Shown here in pieces: positions 62,238 to 64,000 of a stretch of DNA of 64,000 nucleotides. The stretch covers positions 1,488,001-1,552,000 of the forward strand of contig NZ_CP074346.1 of NCBI RefSeq assembly GCF_018343795.1, given 5' to 3'. The DNA comes from Phocoenobacter atlanticus subsp. cyclopteri. Its GTDB lineage: Bacteria > Pseudomonadota > Gammaproteobacteria > Enterobacterales > Pasteurellaceae. Made by a program: the position numbers and the translations under genes. The notes below the pieces were generated by a model that worked only from the letters and a program-made list of their open reading frames with translations, ran no database searches and was not told the DNA's origin. Positions within the stretch are counted from its first letter, which is position 1; each line of letters starts with the position of its first letter.

Positions 62238-64000
62238 CTATCTATCGAAATAACTACTTCTTGCTTTTGCTTGTGCTTGTCGCTGTGCTTCTTCCAGTTT
62301 TCGCATAACTATTCTTGCTATTTCTTGTTCACTTTGTCCTGGTCCTGCATTAATTGTTATATTGATATTTTGGTTCACTGGTGCAACTGCTTGAGCCTGT
62401 GGCTTGCTGGCAGAAAGTAAAGGACGATTATCAACTTTTACATTCATTGGCTGAGCTAAAGCCACAGAACTTGCAAGAGTAGCGAGGGCGGTCGCTTTGC
62501 CATAGTTAAGTTTATTTAAGTTAGCTATTCCCAAACGTTTTGTTGCTTCAGCTGTCATTACATATTCACCGCCGTGAACAATACCTTTTGGCTCATATTT
62601 TCCACCTGGACCAACAAAACCGCCTGATGAGAAAGTATTTAAAACTTCATCAGCACCTGATAACTGTTTTGTTTTTTGAACTTTTTGCACGGTTTTAGGT
62701 GGTTCATCATCCCCCCATATTTTATTCCAAAATCCAGTCATTGTATCAAGGGTTGAATTACCAAAATTTTTCGCACTTTGCGTTATACCGTCAATAGAGA
62801 AATTTTCTAGGCTTTCTTTAACCATTTTAATAGTGTCTAATACAATATTTAAAGGTGTCATAATAAGACCGATTGCACCGCCGACAATTTCACCAAAGCG
62901 TTTACCTGCATTTGTCGCCCCCTCAAATTTCCCTGTAACATCACTTACTGGTGAGATAAGTTGTATAAACCAATCCCAACAGGCTTTGATTTTCTCCCCT
63001 ATCCAGCCCAGCAACTCGCCGAGAGGCTTAAATCTCTCTAAAACTGGTGATAATGCCTCTGTTAAGCCTTGCCAAAAACCGATAAAAAATGCTTTTATTG
63101 GTTGCCAGTATTTGTAGATGATCATTCCTACACCGACTAATGCAGCACCTATTAATCCAATCGCAATCCCAATAGGTGAGAATAAAACACTCAATCCTAA
63201 TAATAAGGCTTTAATAGGCAAAATAGCACTGAACAAGGCAATTTTAACCATCTTTATCCAAAAACCTACTTTTTTAAAATTTCCCAAAAACTTCATCATA
63301 GCCCCACCTGCTTTTGTAAAGGCTGATTTTGAAGCAGTTGGGAATGATGATAACCCTGTGATTACAGACTTAATTCCATTTTTTGTACCTTGAAAAGTAA
63401 ATAAATGTTTTTTAGCTTTAATATTTGAAAGGGTAAATTTTTCATTTGCTTTTTCTGCTAGTTTTAATAAACCAGTATATCTTGCAATTCCTAATCCTGC
63501 ACGTGCGATAGGGTATAGAATAAAAGAAAATGATATTGCTAATGCCCCAAGCGTACCAGCCAAAGCGGTCACAATCCCACCAAATTTTGCAAGTTTTGCA
63601 GTAAGTTTAGGGTGTGCTTTTACCCACTCATTTATTTTTCTTAAAACACCTGTAATACTATTTATTGTTTCACGTAAAGGCTCTTTTATTGTTTCATAAA
63701 TAGAATTACTAATTGCTTCACGAGCTGAATTTAAATTAGCAAGATCGCCTTTTAAGTTATCACTCATTGTTTTAGCAACTCGCTCACCTGTTCCTTGCGA
63801 TTTTTTAGTTGCATCAGCCACTTTTTTAATTTGCCCTTCACCTGCTTTTTGAATTAATTCAATTGCAGCTGTTGCGGCTTCTTCTCCAAAGATTTTTTTA
63901 ATTAAATCAAGTTGTTTTTGGTTTCCTAGGTGTTTTGTTTTTTTATAAATATCTGTGAGAATATCAGGAAGTTCTCTCATATTTCCTTTTTTATCAGAAA
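62238..64000 (-). CDS. Tail tape-measure protein, C-terminal part (partial)
   Basis: At least 586 residues of a P2 T-like tape measure are visible, continuing past the right edge. The in-frame codons before ATG 63980 (SDKKGN) match the usual DKKGNMRELPDIL segment, so that methionine is internal. The TMP-type IFGEEAATAAIELI, several long hydrophobic helices (about 140-330) and a C-terminal YVMTAEATKRLGIANLNKLN occur. It sets tail length and enters the host membrane during infection. It lies upstream of V rather than between E' and U. Confidence 0.88.
   Translation of the reverse strand, partial: SDKKGNMRELPDILTDIYKKTKHLGNQKQLDLIKKIFGEEAATAAIELIQKAGEGQIKKVADATKKSQGTGERVAKTMSDNLKGDLANLNSAREAISNSIYETIKEPLRETINSITGVLRKINEWVKAHPKLTAKLAKFGGIVTALAGTLGALAISFSFILYPIARAGLGIARYTGLLKLAEKANEKFTLSNIKAKKHLFTFQGTKNGIKSVITGLSSFPTASKSAFTKAGGAMMKFLGNFKKVGFWIKMVKIALFSAILPIKALLLGLSVLFSPIGIAIGLIGAALVGVGMIIYKYWQPIKAFFIGFWQGLTEALSPVLERFKPLGELLGWIGEKIKACWDWFIQLISPVSDVTGKFEGATNAGKRFGEIVGGAIGLIMTPLNIVLDTIKMVKESLENFSIDGITQSAKNFGNSTLDTMTGFWNKIWGDDEPPKTVQKVQKTKQLSGADEVLNTFSSGGFVGPGGKYEPKGIVHGGEYVMTAEATKRLGIANLNKLNYGKATALATLASSVALAQPMNVKVDNRPLLSASKPQAQAVAPVNQNINITINAGPGQSEQEIARIVMRKLEEAQRQAQAKARSSYFDR

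Larger units (their letters stand above)
39812..64000. mobile_element. P2-like prophage integrated at the tRNA gene (right end outside window)
   Basis: The left end is the tRNA 3' part, with a tyrosine integrase starting 187 bases beyond. The element contains a P2-type gpA initiator, Ogr-like activator, CI/Cro switch and the full P2-type tail set (T, V, W, J, I, H, FI, FII, E/E', U, D). Capsid, terminase and lysis genes are not seen and should lie beyond 64000. I found no exact uptake-signal core inside it, unlike the flanking chromosome, consistent with foreign origin. Confidence 0.93.

Noticed and set aside
63980-64000. ATG 63980 as the true start of the tape-measure gene
   Set aside because: The codons upstream stay open to the window edge and continue a conserved tape-measure motif, so the methionine is internal.

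Overview
The window comes from a Pasteurellaceae chromosome. The gene content and several operon fragments (msrAB-ccdA-tlpA, apbE-nqrM-mnmA, ptsHI-crr, thiPQ) match that family. The DNA is visibly AT-rich. The uptake-signal core ACAAGCGGT recurs, often followed by a T-rich stretch and TTTGCAAA. That core is the Actinobacillus/Mannheimia-type uptake sequence rather than the Haemophilus influenzae type (AAGTGCGGT). I cannot assign a species.

Positions 1-39811 are chromosomal. They begin with the edge of an ECF-type sigma gene facing an msrAB/ccdA/tlpA methionine-sulfoxide repair operon, then fabI and gor. Next come an M48 lipoprotein, the queuosine-precursor transporter yhhQ behind a likely preQ1 riboswitch, and an iron-regulated haem operon (hmuT-hugZ-hmuU-hmuV). 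The mnmA/nqrM/apbE group and an LtaS-like sulfatase-fold transferase follow. After these come a lone sapF, glycolysis genes (fba, pgk), crcB, maeB, a diaminopimelate decarboxylase that reads like a Bacteroidota protein, tilS, fabG-fabD, psd, the PTS operon, thiPQ without thiB, rraB-engB, a trimeric autotransporter adhesin with 168-bp head repeats, typA and epmC.

From a CAT-anticodon tRNA gene (39812-39888) to the right edge lies a P2-like prophage, whose right end is outside the window. Its int is next to the tRNA. A leftward early operon runs from a Cro-like gene (50316) through small genes, an Ogr-type zinc finger, the rolling-circle initiator gpA, two adenine/cytosine-type DNA methyltransferases, ssb and alpA. 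A rightward CI-like repressor (50478-50930) is followed directly by a same-strand cargo cluster: a membrane-anchored WYL-BRCT fusion, two secreted small proteins (one Excalibur), a small ORF and a SLATT-type 2-TM protein. Leftward tail genes follow in the minus-strand order T, V, W, J, I, H, tail-fibre assembly, papain-like enzyme, FI, FII, E/E', U, D. A BrnT/BrnA toxin-antitoxin pair is inserted between T and V on the opposite strand.

The best candidates for a second look are these. (1) The lysogen-expressed cargo cluster after the repressor. (2) A canonical -1 slippery heptamer GGGAAAG that would join gpE to gpE'. (3) An in-frame stop breaking gpI. (4) Two opposite-strand ORFs overlapping by 326 bp, plus a pair of divergent genes whose start codons abut as CATATG. 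(5) The displaced tape-measure gene. (6) A Bacteroidota-like lysA.
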